The notes under the pieces were generated by a model. That model did no database searches and was not told the origin of the DNA. It worked only from the letters and a program-made list of their open reading frames with translations. From positions 1 through 58,196 of the forward strand of contig JACQZJ010000063.1 in NCBI GenBank assembly GCA_016213895.1: a stretch of 58,196 bases of DNA, given 5' to 3'. Positions 8,614 through 16,170 of the stretch are shown in pieces. The number at the start of each line of letters is the position of its first letter. The first letter of the stretch is position 1. This DNA is from Planctomycetota bacterium. Its GTDB lineage: Bacteria > Planctomycetota > B15-G4 > JADJEK01. Position numbers and translations under genes: made by a program.

Positions 8614-9723
8614 TCATCCCTTGGTGTTTGTCTGCGCAGTCACCTGAGCCGGACCGAGCAGGCCGGCATTGTCGAGCGTCATGGCCACGGTCACGGCATA
8701 GACGCGGTGTCCCTTGGGAGTCGGATGCCACCCGTCGAGATAGAGGTCGGACTTCTGCGAACCCACGGCGTCGCCCGCGTCCGCTCCCAGGCTGGCGCGG
8801 TCGATGGCCAGGAACTCGTCCCGCACCTCGGCGAGCGGCAGGCCCTCAAGCTCGGCCACGCGGTGGATCGCCGCGGTGTAGGCCGCCGCCGCTTCCCCGA
8901 TGTGCTGCTCGCCGTCGTGCCGGCGGGGCGGGGAAACGAGCACCAGCCGGCCGCCGTCTCGCGCCACGTCCTGAGCCAACCCGCGGAGCGTGTCCTGGAA
9001 CACGTCCAGCGGAACCCGAGGCTGGGTAAGGGATCCCTGCGGCGCCTTCGGACTGCCCGGGTCTGCGGCGTCCGGCTTCTCGACGAGCAGCGCATCGAGC
9101 CAGCGGTAGAAGTCGTAGCGCTGCAGGAAGTCATGCACCCTGCGACCAGCTTTCGACAGCACCGCGATCTTCTCCAGGTCCGTCATTCCGGCCGGCACGT
9201 CCTGGATGTCGTTCACCGCGCCAAAGGCCGCCACCACGATGTCCGGCGCGTAGTCGCGCACCCTCCCTTCGTAGAGCTTCCGGCCCTGGACCGAGGTGAA
9301 GCCGATGACGCCGAAGTTCAACACCTCGACGTCGTAGCCATGCGCCCGGAGAACCTCCTCCAGCACCCTGGGCCAGGCGTTCTCCTCGGGCAGCTTGTAG
9401 CCGTAGGTGGTGGAGTCGCCCATGGTGGCGATGCGCAGCCGCACCCCCTTGCGTCTGGAATAGGACGGCCCCCGGTAGGCGCACTCGTTGATGGGCGCGC
9501 CGTGGACCTGGATCCCCGGCCGCGGCTCCCAAAGCCAGTATGGATGGAAGCGGAACTCCCCCTCCTCGGTGTACAGGACTCGATCCTGGGTCGGATCCCA
9601 GATGACGAGGGGGCTCTGCCTGCCAGGCGCCACGTCGAGAGTGGTCGTGGCGAACTCCGCCGCGGAGAAGAAGACAAGGCTTGAGGCGAGCGCGAGCAGC
9701 AATCGGGCAGGGAGCGAATGCAT
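8614..9723 (-). CDS. Secreted SGNH/GDSL-family hydrolase
   Basis: This 369-residue protein starts with a hydrophobic signal segment ('LLLALASSLVFFSAAEFA'). It carries the SGNH catalytic blocks: 'MGDSTTYGYKLP' (Ser nucleophile), the Asn block 'FGAVNDIQD', and 'DGWHPTPKGH' with the Asp and His of the triad. Members are lipases, esterases or carbohydrate deacetylases acting outside the membrane; the substrate cannot be told here. ATG 9723 is preceded by GGAG at seven-base spacing, which decides it against the more upstream open frame. Confidence 0.82.
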   Translation of the reverse strand: MHSLPARLLLALASSLVFFSAAEFATTTLDVAPGRQSPLVIWDPTQDRVLYTEEGEFRFHPYWLWEPRPGIQVHGAPINECAYRGPSYSRRKGVRLRIATMGDSTTYGYKLPEENAWPRVLEEVLRAHGYDVEVLNFGVIGFTSVQGRKLYEGRVRDYAPDIVVAAFGAVNDIQDVPAGMTDLEKIAVLSKAGRRVHDFLQRYDFYRWLDALLVEKPDAADPGSPKAPQGSLTQPRVPLDVFQDTLRGLAQDVARDGGRLVLVSPPRRHDGEQHIGEAAAAYTAAIHRVAELEGLPLAEVRDEFLAIDRASLGADAGDAVGSQKSDLYLDGWHPTPKGHRVYAVTVAMTLDNAGLLGPAQVTAQTNTKG

Positions 9724-9811
9724 GCGGCATCTCCGACCGCGGATTCCAAGCGGCATTGTATCGGCAGACGGATAGCACGCGCTGGAGAATCCGCCCGCGG
9801 GCGCGCGGCGC

Positions 9812-11227
9812 TCAGGGGGCGGGCTGCGGCTCGGAGACGCGCGAGAAGCCGTCCACGAGCACGGCGCCCGGCCCGAAGGCGCCGGGCCGCACGACCACCA
9901 CGTAGGAGTCGCGTCCCGCGGCCACGCGCAGTTCCGCGCTCAGTCCTGCGCCGAAGCTCAGGCAGTGGCAGCCCGCGGGCAGCTCCAGGCGCGCGGCCTG
10001 GATCTGCGCGGGCAGTGAAGCCCAATTGCGCGTGTCCGCGTTCTCCACGGCCGTGGCCGTGAGGTTGAAAAGCGCGGCGATGAGGAACGCGAGCGGATCA
10101 CGCTCTCTGCGCCGCGCCCGGTCCTCGATGACCACGGCCGCACCGGCCTTGAGCCCGCGCCGAATCAGGGCGCGCGCGATGATCCACGGCAGGTTCGCCT
10201 CGAGCTGCTGGACGGCCACCTCGTTGACGTCGAGCAGCGGCTCGGCGAAGACGCGCTCTCCGCCCTCGACCTCGACGCAGAGAAGCGCCGGCCGCGCGTC
10301 GTTGACCATGACCACCGGCACCTTGACCGGCGCCTGCACCAAGGCCGAAGGATGCCGCGTGAGGAGGGTGAGGACGACCGTGGCCAGGCGGTTCGCCAGG
10401 TCCGTGGGCGGATGGACGCCCTCCACGAGGTGCGGCCCGCGGCCGGCGAGGCAGAAGACGTGCACCACGCCGCTGCCGCCCGCGGTGTACCTGCCGAAGC
10501 GCGCCCGCGCATCTGCCCGCTCGATCAGCTCGCGCTTGCCCCCGTAGCGCCGGGCGCGCTCGTAGGCGCGCGCCGCCTCCGCGGGCGCGAGGCTCGCCTC
10601 GGCCAGCACGCCCTCGAGGTAGGCGCCAATCGCGACGCGCTGATAGGTCTGCCGCGGCGCGTAGCCTTGGCGCGCGCCGAAGTCGGAGCGCAGGATCTCC
10701 TCCTGCTTCTCGTTGACCTGGAGGGCGTAGGCCGTGGCGTCGCCCGCGCCGCACAAGAGGTCGCAAAGCGCCAGCATGACGCGCACCAGGACGTGCTCGT
10801 AGTCCGCGCCCGCGTACTCGATCCAGGTGTCGTCGAGCAGCGCGGACTGGACGTAGTCCGCGGCCGAGGTCTGCCACTGCCCGTCCAGCTCGTCGCGCGC
10901 GCGGCGCAACAGGTCAATGGCGCCGTCCGCATCCCCCTGGCAGAGGCGTGCCATCGCCTTCTCCAGGAGCATGAGCTCGCCGTCCCCGTCCGCGGCCTCG
11001 CCGTCGCGTGAGAGCAGCTTCGGCGCGGCGAGCAGCTCCGCGTCCACGCCGGTCTCATCCTCGAGCAGCTCGTCGATGGTCGCCTCGGCCGCGGCGAAGT
11101 CAGCGGCCGCGTACTGCTCGCGGAAGACCGCGACGCGCTCGGAATAGGACGTGCAGCCGCCGGCCCAGAAGAGCAGGGCCAGGAGGCACGGCAGGCAGAA
11201 GCGCCCCGCGACCGGCCCGCAAGACAC
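9812..11227 (-). CDS. COG3014-like lipoprotein with TPR-like helices
   Basis: This 471-residue predicted lipoprotein has the lipobox 'FWAGGC' and mostly alpha-helical, Ala/Glu-rich repeats ('AADFAAAEATIDELL', 'EAARAYERARRYGG'). A middle part has 'VHVFCLAGRGPHLVEG', and there is a C-terminal beta-rich end. The layout and partners fit the uncharacterised COG3014 group found beside LpoB-like lipoproteins in other bacteria (from memory). GTG 11227 follows GGGAGG. It is the last gene of a three-lipoprotein run with gaps of 11 and 16 bases. A role as envelope assembly scaffold is inferred only from context. Confidence 0.65.
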   Translation of the reverse strand: MSCGPVAGRFCLPCLLALLFWAGGCTSYSERVAVFREQYAAADFAAAEATIDELLEDETGVDAELLAAPKLLSRDGEAADGDGELMLLEKAMARLCQGDADGAIDLLRRARDELDGQWQTSAADYVQSALLDDTWIEYAGADYEHVLVRVMLALCDLLCGAGDATAYALQVNEKQEEILRSDFGARQGYAPRQTYQRVAIGAYLEGVLAEASLAPAEAARAYERARRYGGKRELIERADARARFGRYTAGGSGVVHVFCLAGRGPHLVEGVHPPTDLANRLATVVLTLLTRHPSALVQAPVKVPVVMVNDARPALLCVEVEGGERVFAEPLLDVNEVAVQQLEANLPWIIARALIRRGLKAGAAVVIEDRARRRERDPLAFLIAALFNLTATAVENADTRNWASLPAQIQAARLELPAGCHCLSFGAGLSAELRVAAGRDSYVVVVRPGAFGPGAVLVDGFSRVSEPQPAP

Positions 11228-11238
11228 CCAGGGCCTCC

Positions 11239-11841
11239 CTACTTGTTGAAGCCCTTGCGCACGCGATCCGTCTCCTTGGCGACGGTCACGCCGCTGTTCG
11301 CGTCCACCAGCTCGAGGGTGAGCTGGTAGTTGCGCTGGTCCTCGTCCACTCCCGTCGAGGTCATGGTGGTCACGACGGCGAAGAGCAGGTAGTCGGGGGC
11401 GACTCCCTCGCGCGACACCGCGGCCATGAACTCCTCGCGGCCGCTCTGCAGGAAGAGCGACTCGGGCCGCTGCCCGGTGGCGCGCATCGCCTCCTCGACG
11501 AAGCGCCGGTTGACCGGCACGTACGTCTGATCGTTGACCAGGATGGTGTCGATGACCTCGTAGAGCGCCTCGCGGATGTCGCGGATCTCCTCGGCGCTGC
11601 GGTTCTCCACGCCCACGAAGGCCACGTTCATCTTGCCCTGGGCGCGCGTCGCGGTCCTGTGGTTGGCGAGGAGCTTGTTCGTCACCAGCGTGAGCTGGTC
11701 GAACACGGGGATGTCGCCGCCGTCGGCGCCCACCAGGTCGGGCTCCTCCTCGCCCTTGATCCAGGCCGCCGGGCTGCAGGCGGAGAGCGCACAGAGCAGG
11801 AAGAAGAGCGACGCGAAGAGAATGGCGGGTGCGGGCTTCAT
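11239..11841 (-). CDS. LpoB-like penicillin-binding-protein activator lipoprotein
   Basis: This 200-residue lipoprotein (lipobox 'LSAC') has the COG3417/LpoB core: 'MNVAFVGVENRSAEEI', a helix of about 20 residues, 'ILVNDQTYVPVNRRFVEEAM', 'PDYLLFAVVTTMTS' and 'YQLTLELVDANSGVTVAKE'. In E. coli, LpoB spans the periplasm and activates PBP1b. Here a PBP partner is not in the window, so the molecular target is unknown. ATG 11841 has GGAGG upstream. It sits between two other lipoprotein genes in one apparent transcript. Confidence 0.75.
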   Translation of the reverse strand: MKPAPAILFASLFFLLCALSACSPAAWIKGEEEPDLVGADGGDIPVFDQLTLVTNKLLANHRTATRAQGKMNVAFVGVENRSAEEIRDIREALYEVIDTILVNDQTYVPVNRRFVEEAMRATGQRPESLFLQSGREEFMAAVSREGVAPDYLLFAVVTTMTSTGVDEDQRNYQLTLELVDANSGVTVAKETDRVRKGFNK

Positions 11842-11857
11842 TGCAGTCTCCTCCTGT

Positions 11858-12550
11858 TCAACGGCCTTCCGGGAGCCACAGGGACTCGCGCTGCGCCAGC
11901 TCGAAGAACGCGCGGTTCCCCGCGCGGTCGCTGGCCACTTCGAAGGTCACGCGCGCGAGAACGCTGCCGCTGCCCACGTCGAGCGCGGTGAGGTCGAGCG
12001 TGATCACGTCGCGCCCCGCGACGCCGAGGCTGTTCTCGCGCTTCAAGGTGCCGCAGGCGACCACTCCCAGGCCAAGACCGGCGCCGTGCTGCGTGACCGC
12101 CGTCACGTTGGCGAAGAGCGCCTTGTCCAGGCCGGAGCGCTGGATGCGGGCGTCCATCTCGGGCGTGTTCAGCACCTCGCCCGCGTAGCCCGCGGCCTTC
12201 AGGCGCTCCGCCACGTCGTCGGCGAGCCGCATGCCCAGCTCGGAGACCCAGGGGCCGACGCGCCGCAGGTCGTAGGTGACCACGGGCAGGCAGCCCACGC
12301 TCACGCCCTGGCCGCCCTTGGCGGCGATGCCCAGGCAGAAGTCGGAGAGGCGCTCCCCCACGGTCACGTCGCCGGCCTCGGTCAGCACGTAGGCCTCGCC
12401 GACCTGGTAGCCCGAATCGAAGGTGGCCGGCTGCTCCACGGTCACGTGGGGAATGGGCGTACGCTCCGCGGTCCGGTCGACCGTGCATGCGGAGAAGGCG
12501 AGGAGCGCCACGCCGAGCGCGGCCTGCGCGGCCTGCGAGAGTCTGATCAT
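11858..12550 (-). CDS. Lipoprotein of the LpoB-like operon
   Basis: First gene of the three-lipoprotein operon; 230 residues with signal peptide and lipobox 'AFSAC'. The middle ('LGMRLADDVAERLKAAGYAG') and the later part ('NSLGVAGRDVITLDLTALD') look like the LpoB/FlgO-type alpha/beta fold, in which 'SGSVLARVTFEVASD' would be the final strand pair. No family was recognised with certainty. ATG 12550. Membership of the operon suggests the three act together in the outer membrane or periplasm. Confidence 0.6.
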   Translation of the reverse strand: MIRLSQAAQAALGVALLAFSACTVDRTAERTPIPHVTVEQPATFDSGYQVGEAYVLTEAGDVTVGERLSDFCLGIAAKGGQGVSVGCLPVVTYDLRRVGPWVSELGMRLADDVAERLKAAGYAGEVLNTPEMDARIQRSGLDKALFANVTAVTQHGAGLGLGVVACGTLKRENSLGVAGRDVITLDLTALDVGSGSVLARVTFEVASDRAGNRAFFELAQRESLWLPEGR

Positions 12551-12649
12551 GTCGTCACCCCGGCGAAGAACGTGGAAGACTGTCAGGATACGACCCGGCC
12601 GCTTCCAGGCCTTGGGAAAACGCGTCTTCGCCGAGGAGCGCGGGCAGCG

Positions 12650-13186
12650 TCAGCTCTGGCGCCACCCCTTCTGAAACTCGGCGGTCTCCAGCACGGGCAG
12701 GCCTTCCGTGTCCTTCTCCAGAATGACCCCATCCGCTCTGATGGCGAAGGTGGTCCGGCCGGTGTAGGGGTAGAGGAGCGGGATCGCGCAAAGCACGTAG
12801 TCGGCCTCATGATCCATGCGCCGCGCGCCGTCCTTGAGGACGGGCTCGAAGTAGTAGCCGCAGTACCCTTCTGGCGCGAATACGCCGAGGTCGTTGAGCC
12901 GCGCGTGCTGGATGGCAGCGGGCAGATCCAGGTCGACCAGCTCCTTCGCGAAGCGGCCGTGTTCCGCCCGATATGCTTGCTGGGCAGAGTGATACAGCAG
13001 AAGCGCCGCGCGCGCGGCAGCTTCGTTCGTCGCGACGCGATCGGCGAGCCCTGGGCGGTTCGGCTGACTTGCCACCGCGCCCTCGTCCTGAGCGCCGTGC
13101 AGGTCTCCCAGGCAGTGGTCGATCGTGACCTTGGCCGCCCCGACCAGCACGACCGGAACCACCAGGCTGAGCACGACACGCTTCAT
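12650..13186 (-). CDS. Membrane-anchored hypothetical protein, pseudopilin-like
   Basis: This 178-residue protein has one N-terminal hydrophobic helix ('VVLSLVVPVVLVGAAKV'). A region follows that resembles pseudopilin-like or DUF2950-type proteins: 'AALLLYHSAQQAYRAEHGRFA', 'PEGYCGYYFEP', and a C-terminal 'FAIRADGVILEKD'. Such proteins lie on the periplasmic side. ATG 13186 has GGAGG at five-base spacing. It precedes the lipoprotein operon on the same strand by about 100 bases, so it might be co-transcribed with it. Function unknown. Confidence 0.65.
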   Translation of the reverse strand: MKRVVLSLVVPVVLVGAAKVTIDHCLGDLHGAQDEGAVASQPNRPGLADRVATNEAAARAALLLYHSAQQAYRAEHGRFAKELVDLDLPAAIQHARLNDLGVFAPEGYCGYYFEPVLKDGARRMDHEADYVLCAIPLLYPYTGRTTFAIRADGVILEKDTEGLPVLETAEFQKGWRQS

Positions 13187-13466
13187 CTGGACCTCCGAGC
13201 CGGCAAGGCCGGCCTGCGCCGCAGCTCTATCGGCGCTTTCCAGCCGAGGGGTGCAGTCCGGTTAGGGGAGGTCGCGAAGCCTGTTATCCGATGCTGACGG
13301 AGCGTCTTGCCGCGAGGCGCCATCGGCGCGCGGAACTCGGCGCAACTTCTTGTTCGGCCTGATGTTGCGCCTCAGTGCGCCAGCGTGCGATGGTCTGGCA
13401 TGGCGCGTGTTCACTCTTCCGTCGCCCGCGGGCCGATGAGCCCGCCGAAACCGACGGAGGACAGCC

Positions 13467-13892
13467 ATGAAGACCTCGATGAAGACCTTGACCCTCTTCG
13501 CCCTCGCCAGCCTGATCGTGGGCTTCGCGGGAGCGGAGCGCGCGACCGCGAAGGGCGGCGTGTCCTTCAGCGCCAGCGTCCACCTCGGTGGAGTCCACAT
13601 CGGCGCGAGCAGCGGCTACGGGGTGTACGGCCCGCCCATGTGGCCCGCGCGCCCGGTCTGCGTCGCGCCTGTCTGGCCGGCGTACCCGGTCTACGTCGCG
13701 CCCGTCCACGGCCACACCTACAGGATCGTGACCGAGCGCGTCTGGATCCAACCGGTCTATCGCCGCCAGCTCATCGGCTACGACTTCTGCGGCCGCCCCA
13801 TGTACAGGAGGGTCTGCGTCCAACCCGGACACTGGGGCTGCGCGAGGTACCAGGTCGGGTGCTGCGGCCAGAGGACCTTCCTCGGCTGGTGA
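13467..13892 (+). CDS. Small secreted protein rich in Tyr, Pro and Val
   Basis: This 141-residue protein has a clear signal peptide ('TLTLFALASLIVGFAGA'). Its low-complexity core is made of 'VYVAPV'-like repeats, then 'YRIVTERVWIQPVY' and a Cys-containing tail ('VCVQPGHWGCARYQVGCC'). It resembles small exported planctomycete or proteobacterial proteins with V-W-x-P-x-Y repeats; function is unknown. ATG 13467 follows GGAGG at six bases. A strong hairpin ends the transcript at 13929-13972. Confidence 0.72.
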   Translation: MKTSMKTLTLFALASLIVGFAGAERATAKGGVSFSASVHLGGVHIGASSGYGVYGPPMWPARPVCVAPVWPAYPVYVAPVHGHTYRIVTERVWIQPVYRRQLIGYDFCGRPMYRRVCVQPGHWGCARYQVGCCGQRTFLGW

Positions 13893-13928
13893 CGAACGCC
13901 TCGACCTGACGGAACGGGACAGCACACG

Positions 13929-13972
13929 CGGCTGCCCGGCACCGGGAACGAATCCCCGGAGCCGGGCAGCCG
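13929..13972 (+). terminator. Strong GC hairpin terminator candidate
   Basis: A perfect 12-bp inverted repeat (13929-13940 with 13961-13972), whose 20-base loop holds a further CCGGG/CCCGG pair. It lies 36 bases after the secreted-protein stop and is followed by 'CCTCTT' and not a true U run. It probably ends transcription or stabilises the 3' end. Confidence 0.6.
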
Positions 13973-14053
13973 GCCTCTTGGCGGCGCGGCACCTGGGCGG
14001 GAGCGGGCGCATTCAAGGAAGGACACCCACATCGCCCACCCAGGGAGGATCCG

Positions 14054-14713
14054 ATGAGACGCCTCGCTCTCGCCTTCTCGCTCGTCCTGCCGCTCGCGCT
14101 GCAGGGCGCCGGACAGTCCACCGTCCCGCCCAAGGTCTCCGCCAGCGGCGTGGTCCTGCCCGTCACGGGACCGACCGTGTGCATGGCCGGCGAGACGCAC
14201 TACCTCGCGTGCACCGAGGTGTACCTGAAGAGCACGTCGGGGATCGACCTGAAGTCCCTGGAAGGCAAGCTCGTCAAGGTCATCGGCACGCACACCGCGG
14301 TCACCTGCGACGTGATCGACGTGTCGGCGGTGGAGGATCCGCCCTCGACCCTCGCCTGGTGCGGCATGCCGTCCCCCACCTGCCCGGTGCGCTTCGTCAT
14401 CTGCCCCGGCGGCCTGTGCTACTACTGGCTGTTCGCGTCCACTGGTCCGGACTTCTACCCGGTCAGCGTGGAGACGGGTTCCTTCCTGCTCGACCCGCTG
14501 CACATGCTCCTGCTCTACGCGGGCCCCAATCCTGCCGCCGGCTGCCTCAAGATCGACGTCACCATCCCCTTCATCCCCGCGCTCATCGGCCTCGAGGTGC
14601 ACATGCAGGGCGCGCGCCAGGACATCGGCCCGGTCGGACCGATCACCCTGACCAACGCCATCTGCTTCACCATCACGCCCTTCATGCCGCCCTGCGCGCC
14701 GATCAACTGCTGA
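14054..14713 (+). CDS. Secreted hypothetical protein, cysteine-rich
   Basis: This 219-residue protein has a signal peptide ('LALAFSLVLPLALQGAG') and ten or more Cys spread over the mature part ('TVCMAGETHYLAC', 'WCGMPSPTCPV', 'ICPGGLCYYW', 'MPPCAPINC'), suggesting disulfides outside the cytoplasm. The C-terminal stretch 'IPALIGLEVHMQGA' followed by 'ITLTNAICFTI' resembles the beta-sandwich ending of many exported planctomycete proteins (recall). ATG 14054 follows GGGAGG. No function can be named. Confidence 0.68.
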   Translation: MRRLALAFSLVLPLALQGAGQSTVPPKVSASGVVLPVTGPTVCMAGETHYLACTEVYLKSTSGIDLKSLEGKLVKVIGTHTAVTCDVIDVSAVEDPPSTLAWCGMPSPTCPVRFVICPGGLCYYWLFASTGPDFYPVSVETGSFLLDPLHMLLLYAGPNPAAGCLKIDVTIPFIPALIGLEVHMQGARQDIGPVGPITLTNAICFTITPFMPPCAPINC

Positions 14714-14731
14714 GCGAGTGAGCTTGACAGC

Positions 14732-14769
14732 CAGCGGGCCCGGGTGCATCCTGCCGCCGGAGCCCGCTG
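14732..14769 (+). promoter_or_regulatory. Hairpin touching the hisS start site
   Basis: An 8-bp perfect inverted repeat (14732-14739 with 14762-14769) ends directly at the hisS ATG at 14770. The GGAG Shine-Dalgarno (14759-14762) lies at the edge of the right arm. It could end the upstream transcript, or fold the hisS ribosome site away. Which is correct cannot be decided from sequence. Confidence 0.35.
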
Positions 14770-16170
14770 ATGGCTGACTTCCTCAACACCGCACCGTACC
14801 GCGGCACCCGCGACTTCCTGCCGGAGGAGATGTCCGTCCGCCTGCAGGTCTTCGAGACGCTCTACCGCGTCATCGAGACCTTCGGCTTCCAGCGCTACGA
14901 CGGCCCGATCCTCGAGCCGGTGGAGATCTACGAGGCGAAGTCGGGCGTGGAGCTGGCGGAGAAGCAGCTCTACCAGCTCACCGACAAAGCGGGCCGCCGC
15001 CTGGCCCTGCGCCCGGAGATGACCCCGTCCGTGGCGCGCATGATCGCGGCCAACGCCGGCCGCCTGCACTTCCCGGTGCGCTGGTACTCGCACCCGAACT
15101 GCCATCGCTACGAGAAGCCGCAGCGCGGCCGGGTGCGCGAGCACTGGCAGATCAACGTGGACATCTTCGGCTCGGAGAGCGCCGAGGCCGAGGTCGAGAT
15201 CTTCGCGCTGATCCACGCCATGCTCGGGGCGCTCGGCGCTCCGCGCTCGGCCTACGAGCTGCGCGTCAACGACCGCGTGCTCATGCTGGGCGCGCTCACG
15301 CGCCACGCCAGCGTAGCGCCGGAGCTGCAAAAGGGCGTGCTCACCGTGCTCGACCGCTGGGAGAAGGCGCCCGAGGAGACGAGCTTGGGCCAACTCGCGG
15401 CGCTCGGGCTCACGCCCGCGCAGATCGACCGAGTGGCGAGCCTGACGCGCCTCGACCTGGACGGCTTCCTCGCGCTTCTCGGCGACGAGGAGGCGCGCGG
15501 CTCGCCCGTGCTCCGCATCATGCGCGAAGGGCTGCTCGACGGGCCGATCCGCTTCCATCCGCTCATCGTGCGCGGCCTCGACTACTACACCTCCACGGTG
15601 TTCGAGGTCTTCGACGTGTCGCCGGAGAACCGGCGCTCGATCTTCGGCGGCGGCCGCTACGACAACCTCACCGAGCTGTTCAGCAAGCAGCGCATCCCAG
15701 GGATCGGCTTCGGCATGGGCGACGTGACGCTCCTCGACTTCCTCGCCGGCCACGGGATCCTCCCCAAGCCGGACGTGGACCCGCAGGTGCTGGTCATCTC
15801 CCAGGACGAGGCGCTGCGCCGCGCCGCGCGCGAGACCGCGGCCGCCCTTCGTCGGCAAGGACGAGGAGGCGCGCGGGGCCGCGGCGCTGCGCGACCTCCA
15901 GCGCTCGGAGCAGAGCGAGGTGGCGCGGGGCGACCTGGCCGCGGCCATCCAGGCGGCGCTCGGGCGGCGCTGAGATCCCGCGGCCATGGCTGCGCCCACG
16001 GAGTAGCCGCAGAGCGCGGCAGGGGTGCAAGAAAGAGAACCGGCGCCGCGGATGGGGACGACCCGCGGCGCCGGCTCAGGCGTCACACGAGAGGCGGTCT
16101 CGTGCTGATCTTCAGGGAAGCAGAACCGTGGTGTCGCCGAGCTCCTGCTCGAGGACGACCTTCACCTTGA
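14770..16170 (+). CDS. hisS: Histidyl-tRNA synthetase with frameshifted, internally deleted C-terminus
   Basis: Residues 1-355 are a normal class II HisRS catalytic core: 'YRGTRDFLPEEM', motif 2 'RWYSHPNCHRYEKPQRGR', the HisA motifs 'VRGLDYYTSTVFEVFD' and 'FGGGRYDNLTELFSKQ', and 'GIGFGMGD'. The enzyme charges tRNA-His. The anticodon-binding domain starts ('VLVISQDEALRRAARETAAAL'), but after about base 15846 the frame becomes Arg/Gly-rich noise to 16170. The expected last strand and helix are present in another frame at 15848-15973. About 35-40 residues between the two are gone, so a deletion plus frameshift is the simplest reading. The shifted frame also overlaps the convergent gene, unlike the natural stop at 15973. 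GGAG precedes the ATG. Confidence 0.82.
   Translation: MADFLNTAPYRGTRDFLPEEMSVRLQVFETLYRVIETFGFQRYDGPILEPVEIYEAKSGVELAEKQLYQLTDKAGRRLALRPEMTPSVARMIAANAGRLHFPVRWYSHPNCHRYEKPQRGRVREHWQINVDIFGSESAEAEVEIFALIHAMLGALGAPRSAYELRVNDRVLMLGALTRHASVAPELQKGVLTVLDRWEKAPEETSLGQLAALGLTPAQIDRVASLTRLDLDGFLALLGDEEARGSPVLRIMREGLLDGPIRFHPLIVRGLDYYTSTVFEVFDVSPENRRSIFGGGRYDNLTELFSKQRIPGIGFGMGDVTLLDFLAGHGILPKPDVDPQVLVISQDEALRRAARETAAALRRQGRGGARGRGAARPPALGAERGGAGRPGRGHPGGARAALRSRGHGCAHGVAAERGRGARKRTGAADGDDPRRRLRRHTRGGLVLIFREAEPWCRRAPARGRPSP
15848..15973 (+). other. hisS: Out-of-frame end of the hisS anticodon-binding domain
   Basis: This frame, +1 to the main hisS frame, reads 'FVGKDEEARGAAALRDLQ' and ends 'AAIQAALGRR' before a TGA. 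It matches the final helix-strand unit of bacterial HisRS ('VVVGEDE..' region). Joining it to 'ETAAAL' at 15846 would restore a normal C-terminus but for the missing middle of the domain. Confidence 0.75.
16040..16074. terminator. Bidirectional GC hairpin between convergent genes
   Basis: A perfect 12-bp inverted repeat (16040-16051 with 16063-16074) with an 11-base loop lies between the natural hisS stop (15973) and the end of the CARDB-type gene (16112, minus). Its position and symmetry suit termination from both sides. No U tract. Confidence 0.6.

Noticed and set aside
7016-8647. 543-residue plus-strand open frame
   Set aside because: It is the antisense of the CCA-adding enzyme. Only its first 50 codons are of interest, because they include the Rpn remnant.
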